DNA of 64,000 nt, taken from contig NZ_JAJIWP010000001.1 of assembly GCF_020880975.1 (NCBI RefSeq), forward strand, positions 744,001-808,000, given 5' to 3'. Origin of the DNA: Mucilaginibacter sp. UR6-1. Lineage in GTDB: Bacteria; Bacteroidota; Bacteroidia; Sphingobacteriales; Sphingobacteriaceae. Of this stretch, positions 18,027-28,100 are shown piece after piece. Under the pieces are notes generated by a model. The model saw nothing but the letters and a program-made list of their open reading frames with translations, had not been told where the DNA came from and ran no database searches. Both the position numbers and the translations under genes were made by a program. Every line of letters begins with the position of its first letter. The stretch's first letter is position 1.

Positions 18027-18097
18027 AGTCGCGTGACCGAGAGGAGAGGTGGGGGTCTGCAAAACCTTATACGGCAGTTCGAATCTGCCCGCGACGT
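18027..18097 (+). tRNA. tRNA-Cys (anticodon GCA)
   Basis: A cloverleaf can be drawn: acceptor 18027-18033 with 18090-18096, three-pair D stem (ACC/GGT) with a 9-nt loop, anticodon arm GGGGT/ACCTT around CTGCAAA (GCA at 18059-18061), 4-nt variable region and a perfect GGCAG/CTGCC T arm. The base after the acceptor is T, the U73 identity base of tRNA-Cys. The first acceptor pair is A-G, a mismatch, and CCA is not encoded. The gene starts 9 bp after the cysteine desulfurase stop and is probably processed from the same transcript. Confidence 0.9.
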
Positions 18098-18132
18098 CAG
18101 TACGCATCAACATGTGGTTGTATAGTGCATTT

Positions 18133-18175
18133 AACAAATAATCTGCCTGCAATAGGCGGATTATTTTGTTTTAAA
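18133..18175 (+). terminator. Terminator of the cysteine desulfurase/tRNA-Cys unit
   Basis: AACAAATAATCTGCC (18133-18147) pairs with 18155-18170 around a 7-nt loop, with one bulge and one wobble pair, followed by a T-rich stretch. Confidence 0.78.
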
Positions 18176-18279
18176 CCCTTTGTGTTTAAATACAATTAAA
18201 CAATTGTTAAAAAATTGAAATAGCGAAACAAACAGGTACGCATTCCGTTTACAGCTATAAAATTATAATTTACAACAAA

Positions 18280-18411
18280 ATGCATTGCCAAAAGAGGAAA
18301 AGGAAATTTGTGAAGTATCCGTATGGCTCCCGTAACATTACATTCACATTAGGCGTCGGCATCATCACGATAGCCGCGATAGTATTATCATTTATAACAG
18401 TCGGCAAGTAA
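18280..18411 (+). CDS. Possible 43-residue single-span membrane protein
   Basis: An ATG at 18280 opens 43 codons. The product has a strongly basic start (HCQKRKRKFVK) and one hydrophobic segment from about residue 20 to 41 rich in Ile, Val, Gly and Thr, ending in GK. Charge and hydrophobicity fit a small inner-membrane protein with its N-terminus inside. No convincing ribosome site is visible, and no family is recognised. It could be a chance frame. Confidence 0.35.
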   Translation: MHCQKRKRKFVKYPYGSRNITFTLGVGIITIAAIVLSFITVGK

Positions 18412-18979
18412 AACCGGCTGTTAGTTTAATGCTTATTGCCTTAATAAGCATATTCTTTTTTCAGGCTGCATCATCTATTTGGCGCTATCACTCCTCGCAA
18501 TTATCTGTCAATTGTAACAAACATGTTAATATCGGACTATAAGCGGTTAATAACCTGCGAATTAACCGGTAATGGTTTCATTAAGTTTGTTAAGTGATCA
18601 TATCACATAAAAATGAATTTATTATAGCCGTTTCGGTTTGTAATATGATTAGTTAAAAGTTGGATGGAGCACCGCCGCGATGGAGGTGCTTTCTTCATTT
18701 TAATATTATGATATATATAATAATACATTGCTGATATTTTTAATTCATCAGCTATATCTACCATCTAAGAAATACCTTATAATCTTTTATATTATCCTGT
18801 ATAATCAATTTATTGTACTGCACAACCTATTGTTGTATAGAATTTGATTTTACGATCATCTTATGTAGCAATATATTATCTACTCCTTATTGAATATTAT
18901 CAATATGCTGTTAATAATTGATTTTTAGTGTTAAATAACTGTAAATTGAGGTAACTATTAACTCTCTAACTAATTAACG
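18412..18979. other. AT-rich intergenic region with two inverted repeats
   Basis: No gene of convincing length is visible. An 8-bp inverted repeat (CGGTTAAT 18544-18551 with ATTAACCG 18561-18568) and a terminator-like hairpin (AGCACC 18668-18673 with GGTGCT 18685-18690, then TTTCTTC and a T run) are present. The last 280 bases before the AraC gene are very AT-rich. A short untranslated RNA ending near 18700 is possible. Confidence 0.5.
18667..18702 (+). terminator. Orphan terminator-like hairpin
   Basis: AGCACC and GGTGCT pair across an 11-nt loop, then T-rich sequence. No gene ends just upstream except the possible 43-codon frame at 18411, so it may end a small RNA or that transcript. Confidence 0.5.
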
Positions 18980-19882
18980 ATGAAAGTACTACAGTTCACC
19001 ATCCCCATGCCATACGATAAAAGTGTGGTAGTTGAAAAAGTGTGCCAACCGCATCATTACCCCTTTTTGCATCGACACAAAGAAGTACAGTTAACCTGGA
19101 TACAAAAGGGGGAGGGAACACTTATTACCGGTAATAACATGCACGATTATTCGCCCGGAGATGTATTCTTTATCGGGGCAAACCTGCCGCATGTATTTAA
19201 AAGCAACCCGGAGTATTTTAGTACAGACAAGGGAAAGCAGATCGAGGCATTGACGATCTTTTTTAACCCTGAAGGTACACTGGCACCGCTTTTCGCTTTA
19301 CCCGAAATGAAGATCAATTCCATGTTCTTACAGCAGAATCAGCAGGGCTTTAAGTTTCCGCATTACATGGTAAATGATATAATGCAGATCATGGCTGATC
19401 TGCAAAAAACTTCGGGCCAGGATCAGTTAGTAGAATTTTTTAACCTGATGAAGAGCATGAGCGGTATCAAAACCAAGCTTGAGCCTTTATCAACCTATGG
19501 TACCCTGCCCGGTATTACTGATAGCGAGGGCTTGCGCATAGGTAAAATATATAACTACATTATACAGCACTATGCCGAGCCGCTTACACTGGAAGATGTA
19601 GCCAAGGTGGCCTACATGACGCCCGAATCATTTTGCCGCTACTTTAAAAAGCATACCGGGCATACATTTGTATCATTTTTAAATGAGATACGCATAAATG
19701 AGGCCTGTAAAAAGCTTATATCTCAACGGTTTGAAAATATAAACATCATTGCCTATAAATGCGGTTTTAAAAGCATAACCAACTTTAACAGGGTGTTTAA
19801 GTTCATAATAGGTAATTCGCCGCGCGGCTATCTGGATGCCTATAACAATAACCTGATAAACTTAAACCGTGCCGCAAGCTGA
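18980..19882 (+). CDS. AraC-family transcriptional regulator with N-terminal cupin
   Basis: A 300-residue DNA-binding protein. The N-terminal ~100 residues form a cupin-like ligand domain (HHYPFLHRHKEVQLTWIQKG, then a PGDVFFIGANLPHVF strand), and residues ~190-290 hold the paired helix-turn-helix of AraC proteins (LTLEDVAKVAYMTPESFCRYF and IAYKCGFKSITNFNRVFK). Cupin-AraC proteins usually sense sugars. It is followed after 3 bp by a DUF885 gene, so the two are likely co-expressed. It also sits next to the SusC/D operon, but regulation of that operon is only a guess. Confidence 0.88.
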   Translation: MKVLQFTIPMPYDKSVVVEKVCQPHHYPFLHRHKEVQLTWIQKGEGTLITGNNMHDYSPGDVFFIGANLPHVFKSNPEYFSTDKGKQIEALTIFFNPEGTLAPLFALPEMKINSMFLQQNQQGFKFPHYMVNDIMQIMADLQKTSGQDQLVEFFNLMKSMSGIKTKLEPLSTYGTLPGITDSEGLRIGKIYNYIIQHYAEPLTLEDVAKVAYMTPESFCRYFKKHTGHTFVSFLNEIRINEACKKLISQRFENINIIAYKCGFKSITNFNRVFKFIIGNSPRGYLDAYNNNLINLNRAAS

Positions 19883-19885
19883 TAT

Positions 19886-21724
19886 ATGAAGATACCTATA
19901 CGTAAACGTACATTAATAAGGCACTACATCAGGCAAACAAAAAAAGCAAAATATAACTCATTAGCTGCTGTTTGTGCATTGCTGGCATTGGCCGGCAATG
20001 CACTTGGGCAAGTTCAGCCGGCATCTGTTTTGTACGAGCAATCAAGCGAGCTGGCAGGGCCCATTATACAATATGAGCAGGATATTGATGCCATACGCGA
20101 TTTTTACGCACCTTATGAAGTTAATGAACGCAGTGAGTACCAATACAAAATACGTGTACTTAACTCTCCTGAACAACGGTACCGTTTAAAACAAATTGAT
20201 AGTACCTATATGGCCGATCTGAAAAAGATCGACTTTAATAAAATAAGTGTTTACGGCCAAGCCGATTACCTGATGCTTAAAAAGGAGATCCGCAAGCATT
20301 TGGCCGGTTTAAAAGAAGAAGAAGTAAAATATAACAGTATTAAAGAATACATCAGTTTTGCTGATGATATTTACTCGCTCGAAAAAAAACGCAGGCGGGG
20401 GGATTGGGTCGACGGAGAGAAGATAGCCGCTTTACTTGATGACCTGTCGAAAAAAATCGCAACTGATTCGGCAAAACTTAGCAAGGTGCCGGTGTTGGAT
20501 ATGCCATTGGCCAATACCCTTCGAGATGCAGCATCGGCACTAAAAGCCCGGTTAAAAAGTTTTTTTGATTTTTATGATACTTATGATCCGGCTTTTACAT
20601 GGTGGGTACCTGTACCTTACAAACGTGTAAACGGCAAACTTAGTAGCTTTGCCGACCTTGCCGGCTCAAAAGGTAAATTAAATACCACACAAAAAGATGA
20701 TGGCAGTGGCATTAAAGGTAAACCTATCGGCCGTGACGCGTTAATAGCGCAACTGCATGATGAATTTATACCCTATACTCCCGAAGAACTTATTGAACTT
20801 GCCAACAAAGAATTTGCCTGGTGCGATAAAGAAATGCTGAAAGCCTCGCGCGAGATGGGTTTTGGAGATGACTGGAAAAAGGCGCTCGAAAAGGTAAAGA
20901 ACAGCTATGTGCCAATGGGGCACCAGCCCGAGCTGATTGTAAAATTATATAACGATGCTATCGGTTTTATAAAAGCCCGCGACCTGATCACGATACCGCC
21001 ATTAGCCGAAGAAACCTGGGGCATGGTGATGATGTCGCCCAGGCGGCAATTGGTAAACCCATTTTTTACAGGAGGTAAGGAGATCAGTATATCATACCCA
21101 ACCAATAGTATGGCTTATGATGACCGACTGATGAGTATGCGGGGCAATAACCCATATTTTTCACGCGGTACCGTGCAGCACGAACTAATACCCGGCCATA
21201 ACCTCCAGTATTTTATGAATAGCCGCTACAAGCCTTACCGGCACGAATTTTCAACACCTTTCTCGGTTGAAGGGTGGGCGCTGTATTGGGAGATGCTTTT
21301 GTGGGATCAGGGTTTTGCCCAAAAGCCCGAAGAACGCGTAGGAATGCTTTTTTGGCGCATGCACCGCTGCGCGCGTATTATCTTTTCAATGAGTTACCAC
21401 TTAAACAAATGGACACCACAGCAATGTATCGATTTTTTGGTTGACCGGGTAGGGCATGAACGAGCCAATGCGGCAGGAGAAGTGAGGCGATCATTTGAAG
21501 GGGGCTATAGTCCGCTTTACCAGGTAGCATACCTGTTGGGTGGTTTACAATACATGGCCCTGAAAAAGGAGCTGGTTGATAGCGGCAAAATGAGCTATAA
21601 GCAATTTCATGATGCTGCCATCAAAGAGAACCTGATACCTGTTGAAATGCTGCGCGCTATTTTAACCAAGCAACCGCTAAGCGCTGATTTTGAAACCAGG
21701 TGGCGCTTTTACAATCTTAAATAA
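19886..21724 (+). CDS. DUF885 family protein, probable exported metallopeptidase-like enzyme
   Basis: A 612-residue protein with a long basic N-terminal region and hydrophobic core (residues ~25-42, ending NALGQ), consistent with a signal peptide. The DUF885 hallmark H432-ELIPG-H438 in GTVQHELIPGHNLQ, with acidic residues downstream (EGWALYWE), looks like a zinc site of gluzincin type. Family members are little studied; a peptidase role is inferred. It starts 3 bp after the AraC gene and ends in a clear terminator. Confidence 0.85.
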   Translation: MKIPIRKRTLIRHYIRQTKKAKYNSLAAVCALLALAGNALGQVQPASVLYEQSSELAGPIIQYEQDIDAIRDFYAPYEVNERSEYQYKIRVLNSPEQRYRLKQIDSTYMADLKKIDFNKISVYGQADYLMLKKEIRKHLAGLKEEEVKYNSIKEYISFADDIYSLEKKRRRGDWVDGEKIAALLDDLSKKIATDSAKLSKVPVLDMPLANTLRDAASALKARLKSFFDFYDTYDPAFTWWVPVPYKRVNGKLSSFADLAGSKGKLNTTQKDDGSGIKGKPIGRDALIAQLHDEFIPYTPEELIELANKEFAWCDKEMLKASREMGFGDDWKKALEKVKNSYVPMGHQPELIVKLYNDAIGFIKARDLITIPPLAEETWGMVMMSPRRQLVNPFFTGGKEISISYPTNSMAYDDRLMSMRGNNPYFSRGTVQHELIPGHNLQYFMNSRYKPYRHEFSTPFSVEGWALYWEMLLWDQGFAQKPEERVGMLFWRMHRCARIIFSMSYHLNKWTPQQCIDFLVDRVGHERANAAGEVRRSFEGGYSPLYQVAYLLGGLQYMALKKELVDSGKMSYKQFHDAAIKENLIPVEMLRAILTKQPLSADFETRWRFYNLK

Positions 21725-21744
21725 CAACATCAGTTATATAACAG

Positions 21745-21774
21745 AACGCCCCGCCAAACGAGGCGTTTTTTATT
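21745..21774 (+). terminator. Terminator after the DUF885 gene
   Basis: AACGCC (21745-21750) pairs with GGCGTT (21762-21767), followed by a run of T. It ends the AraC-DUF885 unit. Confidence 0.8.
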
Positions 21775-21847
21775 GCAGCAGATTGTTGAAACAAAAAAAC
21801 GACCTGTGCAACAAAGCACAAGCCGTTTACTATTAAACTGTTATAAA

Positions 21848-22831
21848 TTAACCTTTTTTAGTAACATCGGTAAATTTTACCTGGATGATGTAGGTGCCCT
21901 CAAGCTTCAACTGCCATGACCAACGCGGGTTAACCGAAAAGGTGCCAAGCGTTGCGGGAAAACCATCAATATTCACAAACTGGCTTGGTATACGGTAATA
22001 CATTAAAAAACCCCAGTCAGTAGTTGGTGTAATATATTTGGTTAGCGGAAACGGCGCGATCTCAAAATCACATATCATAGCCGTATCTGTTAACGTTACC
22101 GGATTGAATTTAGCGTAGTTTTCAAAAACCGGCCTGTCACCACGTTTTATAATTTCGCCGGCTTTAGGATTAAAGGGTTTTCCGTTTTTATCAACCATTT
22201 TAAGTATGGCCCTGGCACCTTCGTTTGAAATTTTGGTACAAGTGATCTGCGGATTTTTCATAGGTGTTACAGCCCCTGTTACATCATGAAAAGCATTAGC
22301 TACGTTATCGGTAATGGTAAAAAGGTCATCAGTGGCCGGATCAACAACATTGATGGTAGCTAATGATGGATACATTTTTGTACCCGTCGGATTGGTCATC
22401 TGCACATCAAAAATATATCTGCCCAAGGGTAAATTTGCTGATGCCCTGTTGAAAGTAAGCTGCCCGCTCGTTTCGTTAAATTCCATGGGTAAGCGTTTAA
22501 CTGTTTCTCGTTTTAGGTTAAGCAGTTCAATGGTGGTATCCGTTTCAGCATTGAATGACATTCCCGGCTTAAATAGCGTTATTTCATACTCGGTGTTAAA
22601 TTCTTGAGGTAACGGACCACCATCCACATTACGAAGATTCAACATTTTGTATTTGTAGGGCGGGGTAGATCCGTCGGCATTTATCCTGTCTGACTGGAAT
22701 AGTATTAATCCTCGCTTGGCATAAATATTATTGTCTTTATAACGAATGTAATCACTTTGAAAGCCATTGTCGATCTTTTTACAAGCCACGGCGCTTGCTA
22801 TGATAAACAAACCCAATATAACTTTTTTCAT
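21848..22831 (-). CDS. Surface lipoprotein of the SusC/D operon (DUF5007-like)
   Basis: A 327-residue lipoprotein: the signal ends ASAVAC with lipidated C17, followed by KKI. The chain is beta-rich. The CKKIDNGFQSDYIRY start recalls DUF5007 proteins that accompany SusC/SusD pairs in Sphingobacteria; I give that name with moderate certainty. It is last in the operon, 28 bp after the fasciclin gene. Probable surface-exposed binding protein for the glycan or other substrate taken up by the SusC homologue; no catalytic motif seen. Confidence 0.72.
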   Translation of the reverse strand: MKKVILGLFIIASAVACKKIDNGFQSDYIRYKDNNIYAKRGLILFQSDRINADGSTPPYKYKMLNLRNVDGGPLPQEFNTEYEITLFKPGMSFNAETDTTIELLNLKRETVKRLPMEFNETSGQLTFNRASANLPLGRYIFDVQMTNPTGTKMYPSLATINVVDPATDDLFTITDNVANAFHDVTGAVTPMKNPQITCTKISNEGARAILKMVDKNGKPFNPKAGEIIKRGDRPVFENYAKFNPVTLTDTAMICDFEIAPFPLTKYITPTTDWGFLMYYRIPSQFVNIDGFPATLGTFSVNPRWSWQLKLEGTYIIQVKFTDVTKKG

Positions 22832-22859
22832 ATCTTTTAAATTATTGATCTGTTTATAA

Positions 22860-23549
22860 TTAATTTCCTAACGGTTGCGCGTTGAAGAACAAGCGATGCC
22901 TACCGTCAATTACGTGCACTATACCGGTTTTGGTAATAATGCCAGAAGTTTGGCATTCAATTGATCTGTCTTTTTGACTTTCCGGTATTTTGTCAGGGTC
23001 GGGTTCTCTGTCGTCACGCGTGCCTACTACTTTAACATAGCTTACGTAATCAACATAATCAACAAACTGACTATAGTCAAACGTGCGTCTGAATTTTATC
23101 AGATAACTTACTCCGGCGGGTGGTGTAGTTAGCAGGGTAGGATAGAACTTACCGGAAACTGTAATTACATCACGATTAATCTTGCCCGGAAACATGTAGG
23201 TTTTCATCGAGTCAGCAAGCTCATTTGCGGGAATATCTTTTATTCCAAAATCAATATTTTCATTATCTACCTCTACTGATTTTTGATATTTTTTAGCCGC
23301 TACGTAAGGTACAGCGCTGTAATTTGTGGTTGCAAAAAATGTAACGTTACCATTAACAGCATCTTTAAGTCCCGCATGGTCTATTATTTTAACCAACGAG
23401 TCAAACTGCGGTTTCGACTTCAGGAAGTCGTAAGTGGTCATGTCCACATAAGGGTTGCTTGTGCCACCGTCATTTTTATAGTCATCTTTTTTACATGCGC
23501 TTAGCAAAATCGCGGTAGCGCATACAATTGATCCTATATATTTTTTCAT
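22860..23549 (-). CDS. Fasciclin (FAS1) domain lipoprotein
   Basis: A 229-residue lipoprotein with signal MKKYIGSIVC and lipobox LLSAC, then an aspartate/lysine-rich linker and a single FAS1 domain (~residues 35-225) containing the NGNVTFFATTNYSAV strand typical of the fold and a C-terminal GIVHVIDG motif. FAS1 domains mediate adhesion or carbohydrate contact. I place the start at the ATG at 23549; an upstream in-frame ATG at 23561 adds four residues. It lies between SusD (gap of ~24 bp) and the DUF5007-like gene, so it is part of the same outer-membrane complex operon. Confidence 0.82.
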   Translation of the reverse strand: MKKYIGSIVCATAILLSACKKDDYKNDGGTSNPYVDMTTYDFLKSKPQFDSLVKIIDHAGLKDAVNGNVTFFATTNYSAVPYVAAKKYQKSVEVDNENIDFGIKDIPANELADSMKTYMFPGKINRDVITVSGKFYPTLLTTPPAGVSYLIKFRRTFDYSQFVDYVDYVSYVKVVGTRDDREPDPDKIPESQKDRSIECQTSGIITKTGIVHVIDGRHRLFFNAQPLGN

Positions 23550-23573
23550 AATTAAATTCATTTGAGTTTAATA

Positions 23574-25100
23574 TTATACTTTGCCTAACCAGTAAGTAGT
23601 TTGTTTAAGCTTCGGATTTTGCCTGAACAACGCCGGGTCAACCGGGAAATAGAAACCCTCGAGTTGAAACCGTTGGTCTGTAAGCCAATCAACCACGTTG
23701 CCATATTTGCGCGTGCGCAGTAAATCATAAAACAAATGGCCTTCCAGAAATAATTCCCTGCCGCGTTCTACAATATACTCGTCCATCACTTCGTCTTTTG
23801 TAAGATTGTTTTCAAGTAGTGTTGGATTGGCGTTGTGGCGTCTTCTTGAGTCGTTAATAATATTAATAGCAGTGCCTACATTATTTTTATAAAGCGCTAT
23901 TTCAGCTCTTAGCAGGTTAATGTCACTCAACCTAAAAACCACCATATTGTTGCTCAGGTAAGGATCAAGCTGCTGCCCCTGGTTGCGGTAAACAACGTTG
24001 GCATATTTAATACACATCGGCCTTTCAGACGTAGTAAGTGCGAAGTTCTTTTTAAAACGTACATCACTGGTATCATTACCCTGGTAATGGTTACGAATAT
24101 AAGTTGGTGTAACAAACATGCGCGGGTTGTTTGTACCGTTGTTTATGTATGAGCCGTTTAAGAAGAACATACCGATTGAGCTGTTTGAGCCTTCGAGAGT
24201 ATTTTCGCTTACATTTATTTCAAAAATACCTTCTGACGAGCGACCTACAAATATGCTTTTGTAGTTAGCTGTATCAACCAGCCTGTAACCACCTTTACTA
24301 ACTATCGCATTTATGGTGGTATCAGCACTATTTACATCCGCCATATTAGGAGTAGCGCTGCTAACATCAAGCATTGTGGCTCTCCAAAGGTATAGGTGTG
24401 TAAGTAAAGCGTATACCGATCCGCGGTTAGCTGTAACCTTTGCATCGCCAACATTTGCATAAGTCCAGCTCAGCAACGGTGCAGCCTTATGGCAATCATC
24501 CTCAATCAGCTTCATCACCTCAGCTTTAGGGCTTCGGGCAAGTTGCGGCGCGTTTATCGGGTCATCATAAGCCTCGGTTACCACCGGAACATCGCCCCAT
24601 ACCCTAACCATCATAAAATAACTCAAAGCACGTAAAAAGTAGGCCTGGCCTAATATCTTGTTTCTGAATTCTTCCGGATCATCAGCATCCTTTAATTGTG
24701 CATCAGTCATCTTGCTTACATTCTTCAATATGATGTTTGACATCGCTACTGATTTAAAGTAGAGCGTATAGTTAGCTAATGAATTTAAGTTGTATTGAAA
24801 AGTGAAATCGCCACCTTGTATGCCCTCAATGCCATCACCACCATATTGAATGGTGAAATAATTTTTAGCAACGGCATCACCATACATATAGTACCGGTTG
24901 TATTTATTGCTCATGGCGTTACGCAGCAGCGCATAATTACCCGCTATGGCGTTGTTAGCATCTTGGGCGGTTTTCCAATAAACATCAAAGTAGGTTGAGT
25001 TTTTTGGTGTTTGTTCAAGCAGTTTTTTACATGAGCTGAATGTTGATAAAGCCGCCACGCAACCTATCACACTTACTACTTTATATATTTTTCTTATCAT
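23574..25100 (-). CDS. SusD/RagB-family outer-membrane nutrient-binding lipoprotein
   Basis: A 508-residue lipoprotein with signal ending FSSC (lipobox) then KKLLEQTP, the usual SusD start. The tetratricopeptide-like helical scaffold and C-terminal SusD motifs (VERGRELFLEGHLFYDLLRTRKYG, then PVDPALFRQNP) are present. SusD proteins form the lid of SusC barrels and bind the substrate. The gene begins 13 bp after the SusC homologue, the standard order. The substrate cannot be told: no glycoside hydrolase gene is in the operon. Confidence 0.93.
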   Translation of the reverse strand: MIRKIYKVVSVIGCVAALSTFSSCKKLLEQTPKNSTYFDVYWKTAQDANNAIAGNYALLRNAMSNKYNRYYMYGDAVAKNYFTIQYGGDGIEGIQGGDFTFQYNLNSLANYTLYFKSVAMSNIILKNVSKMTDAQLKDADDPEEFRNKILGQAYFLRALSYFMMVRVWGDVPVVTEAYDDPINAPQLARSPKAEVMKLIEDDCHKAAPLLSWTYANVGDAKVTANRGSVYALLTHLYLWRATMLDVSSATPNMADVNSADTTINAIVSKGGYRLVDTANYKSIFVGRSSEGIFEINVSENTLEGSNSSIGMFFLNGSYINNGTNNPRMFVTPTYIRNHYQGNDTSDVRFKKNFALTTSERPMCIKYANVVYRNQGQQLDPYLSNNMVVFRLSDINLLRAEIALYKNNVGTAINIINDSRRRHNANPTLLENNLTKDEVMDEYIVERGRELFLEGHLFYDLLRTRKYGNVVDWLTDQRFQLEGFYFPVDPALFRQNPKLKQTTYWLGKV

Positions 25101-25113
25101 GATTTATGCGTTA

Positions 25114-28100
25114 TTAAAATTGAATGTCAAGGCCTAAAGTATACTTTTTAGGTATTGGATAACCTGCACCGTTATATTCTCCATACGGGTTAACTGCCTC
25201 TGCATCAGGCAGGCGTTTTGATTGCTGGAACATCTTAACGTTGTCCATAATACCATAAACTCTTAATCTACCTAATCCCAATCTCTTTAAAACTTCCGGA
25301 CGGAAATCATAACTCAGTCTTACACTTTTGATACGGAAATAACCACCTTTTTCCAAGAAGAAGGTTTGAGCGCCGGTATAGTAGTACCTGAAAGTACCTA
25401 TATCGTATTTAGCGTACTGCGCGTTATCTCCCGGCATTCTCCAAATGTTAAGCTTGCTGAAATCAGGCGTTGAGTAGTAAGCAAATCTGCCTATCGGGTC
25501 ATTATCGGTTGAGTTAGAGAAACGGTCAGACTCAAAAAGGTTCAGCACATCCCTTTTAAAAGTGAATGTCGAGAAAATGTTTAATGAGAAGCTCTTGTAA
25601 TTGAAATCATTGCTCCATCCACCTACATATCGCGGATTAGGGTCGCCTATAGGTTTTTTATCGGGATTGATTCCGTCGTTAAAAACATCAACATAATAAT
25701 CTCCGTCAAGGTCAGCCAGATAAAAATCGCCCGCGTTGTAAGTACCATTGCTATTGCGGTAACGCTCACCAGTATATGGGTTAACCGGAATGCTCTCAAC
25801 TGTTGGAAACACGCCCAGCGTCTGATACAGATAAAATGCATTAATAGGAGAACCCACTGACAATATATGCGATTTATCAAACCTGTCGCCGCTCATCACC
25901 AGGTCACGGTTGCCGTTTGGCAGGTTCATAATCTTGTTTTTATTGTAAGTAACGTTTAAGCGTGTATACCATCTAAAGTTACCTTCTAAAGGGTTGGCTG
26001 ATATAGTCAAATCAACACCCGAGTTACGAACGCCAATGGCATTGGTAAGTGCCAGGTCATAACCGGTTGTAACAGGTAAGTCAACGCTAAATAATTGCAG
26101 AGACGACTCTTTATTGTAAACGTCTAACGATACCGCGTATTTACCATTCTTTATTTCAATGTCGGTACCAATATTCCATTGTTTTGAACGCTCCCAGCTT
26201 AAGCTGTTTTGTGCAGCTCCGTCGTAAAAGTTTGGTGTAATAGCGGTAACACCATTGTATGATGCTGCACCACCGTTACCTTCAAAGCCACCATTGTTAA
26301 CGTTATACAGGTTATATTGCAGGTAGTTATTGGTTGGCAAACTACCTGAAGTACCTATACTACCACGTAATTTTAACAAAGTGAAAGGATTGTTTTCATT
26401 ATCCTTCATAAACGACTCTTCAGAAATCAACCAACCGATTGACGCGGCAGGGAAGAATCCCCATTTGTGGTTCTTACCAAAGCGGGATGAACCGTCTGTA
26501 CGGGCACTAACTGATAACAGGTAACGGCTATCATAATCATAGCTGGCGCGACCGTAGTATGAAAGTAGTCCGTAAGCCTGATAATCAGATCCGGCACCAA
26601 TTTTTGATTGTTGAAAACCTCTTACAGTTTGTATATTATCTGAAGGTCCGTTAAAACCAGAAGCGGTAGTGGTTTGAAAAGTATTATATAATATATCCTG
26701 ACCGGCCACACCACTTACGTTATGCTTACCAAATGAGTTGTTATAAGTAAAAAAGTTTGATGTATTTATTTGCATACCTGCATCAGCATAGCTATATGAG
26801 TAGTTACCCTGGCCGTTTTGCAACAAACTACTTCGGCTCAAATCGCGCCGGGCGTTTGTTTGCAGGAACGATGATTGCGAGGTTAGCGTTAAGTGTTTGT
26901 TTATTTCAAGCGCGAGGTTTAAATTGAAAGTCAACTGGTTACTTATATTCTTATCAAGGTTTGACTGATAAGCGCCTAAGTAGTAGTCCTTTTTATCAGG
27001 AGATAGATTAAATAATGATGAAGGCATGTTGCCGGCACCCAGACTGATCGGGCTTGAGTTATCACCATTACCACGTGCCCTGTCAGAGCGTGAATAAGCA
27101 ATAAGCGGATTAATGGTAAGTTTATTGTTTAGCGCGTGTGCGGTAAGATTTAACCTGCCAGTATAACGTTTAAAGCCTGTAGCTTTAATGATACCTTCCT
27201 CGTTATAATAGCCGCCGCTAAAGCGGTATACCATGTTACCTGCGCCGCCACCGCTTAAACCAAGGTCGACGTTTGAAATTTTACCGGTTTGGTAAAATAG
27301 ATCCTGCCAGTTGGTATTGCCATTAAAAGCTTCGTTCAAGCTATCAGTAAGCATAAAAGGAAGTTGTTGCTTCTGATCGTAATTTAACTGACTGTTCAAT
27401 ATCTGCATTTTTTGGCGGCGTTCTTCGGCGCCAAGGGTAACATCACGCAACTGGGGGCGTTGCGTTAAACCATAGTAACTGTTAAGAGTCACCTTCGGAT
27501 CGCCTGACAAACCTTTTTTTGTCGTGATCAGAATAACGCCGTTTGCCGCACGCGATCCGTAAATTGCAGCCGCCGATGCATCTTTAAGCACGTCGATACT
27601 TTCAATATCATTAGGGTTAATACCTGCTAAATAGTTAGCGCCTGTACCTGTGCCTGGGCCAACATAATCTTCAGTAGGTTGAGGCACGTTGTCAACAACA
27701 TAAAGCGGGCTGTTTACCACGTTATACTCGTTATAACCACGGCTCACCAGCGAGTTACCACGTACCGACACGGTTGGCGTGGCGCCCGGCGCACCCGAAA
27801 AGTTTTGCACGTTAACGCCTGATAAGCGGCCTTGCAATAACTGGTCAAAACTTGCGGCAGGTAAGTTTGCTATTTCTTTTGCTGATAAGCTGGAAACCGC
27901 TGCTGTCGATTTTTTACGGGTGATTTTTTGATAACCGATCAAAACAACCTCGCTTAGCTGCTGTGGGTTGTCCTTTAATGAAATGGTTAAGTTTTGTTTG
28001 CCTGCTGCTTCAATTTCGGCGGTTAAAAAACCAACAAAAGTAACCACAAGTACAGGTTTTGCCGTGGTTGTTTTTAAAGTAAACTCGCCTTGCGCATTGG

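Noticed and set aside
18027..18097. tRNA pseudogene
   Set aside because: The first acceptor pair is mismatched, but the D, anticodon and T arms and U73 are intact, so I keep it as a working tRNA-Cys.
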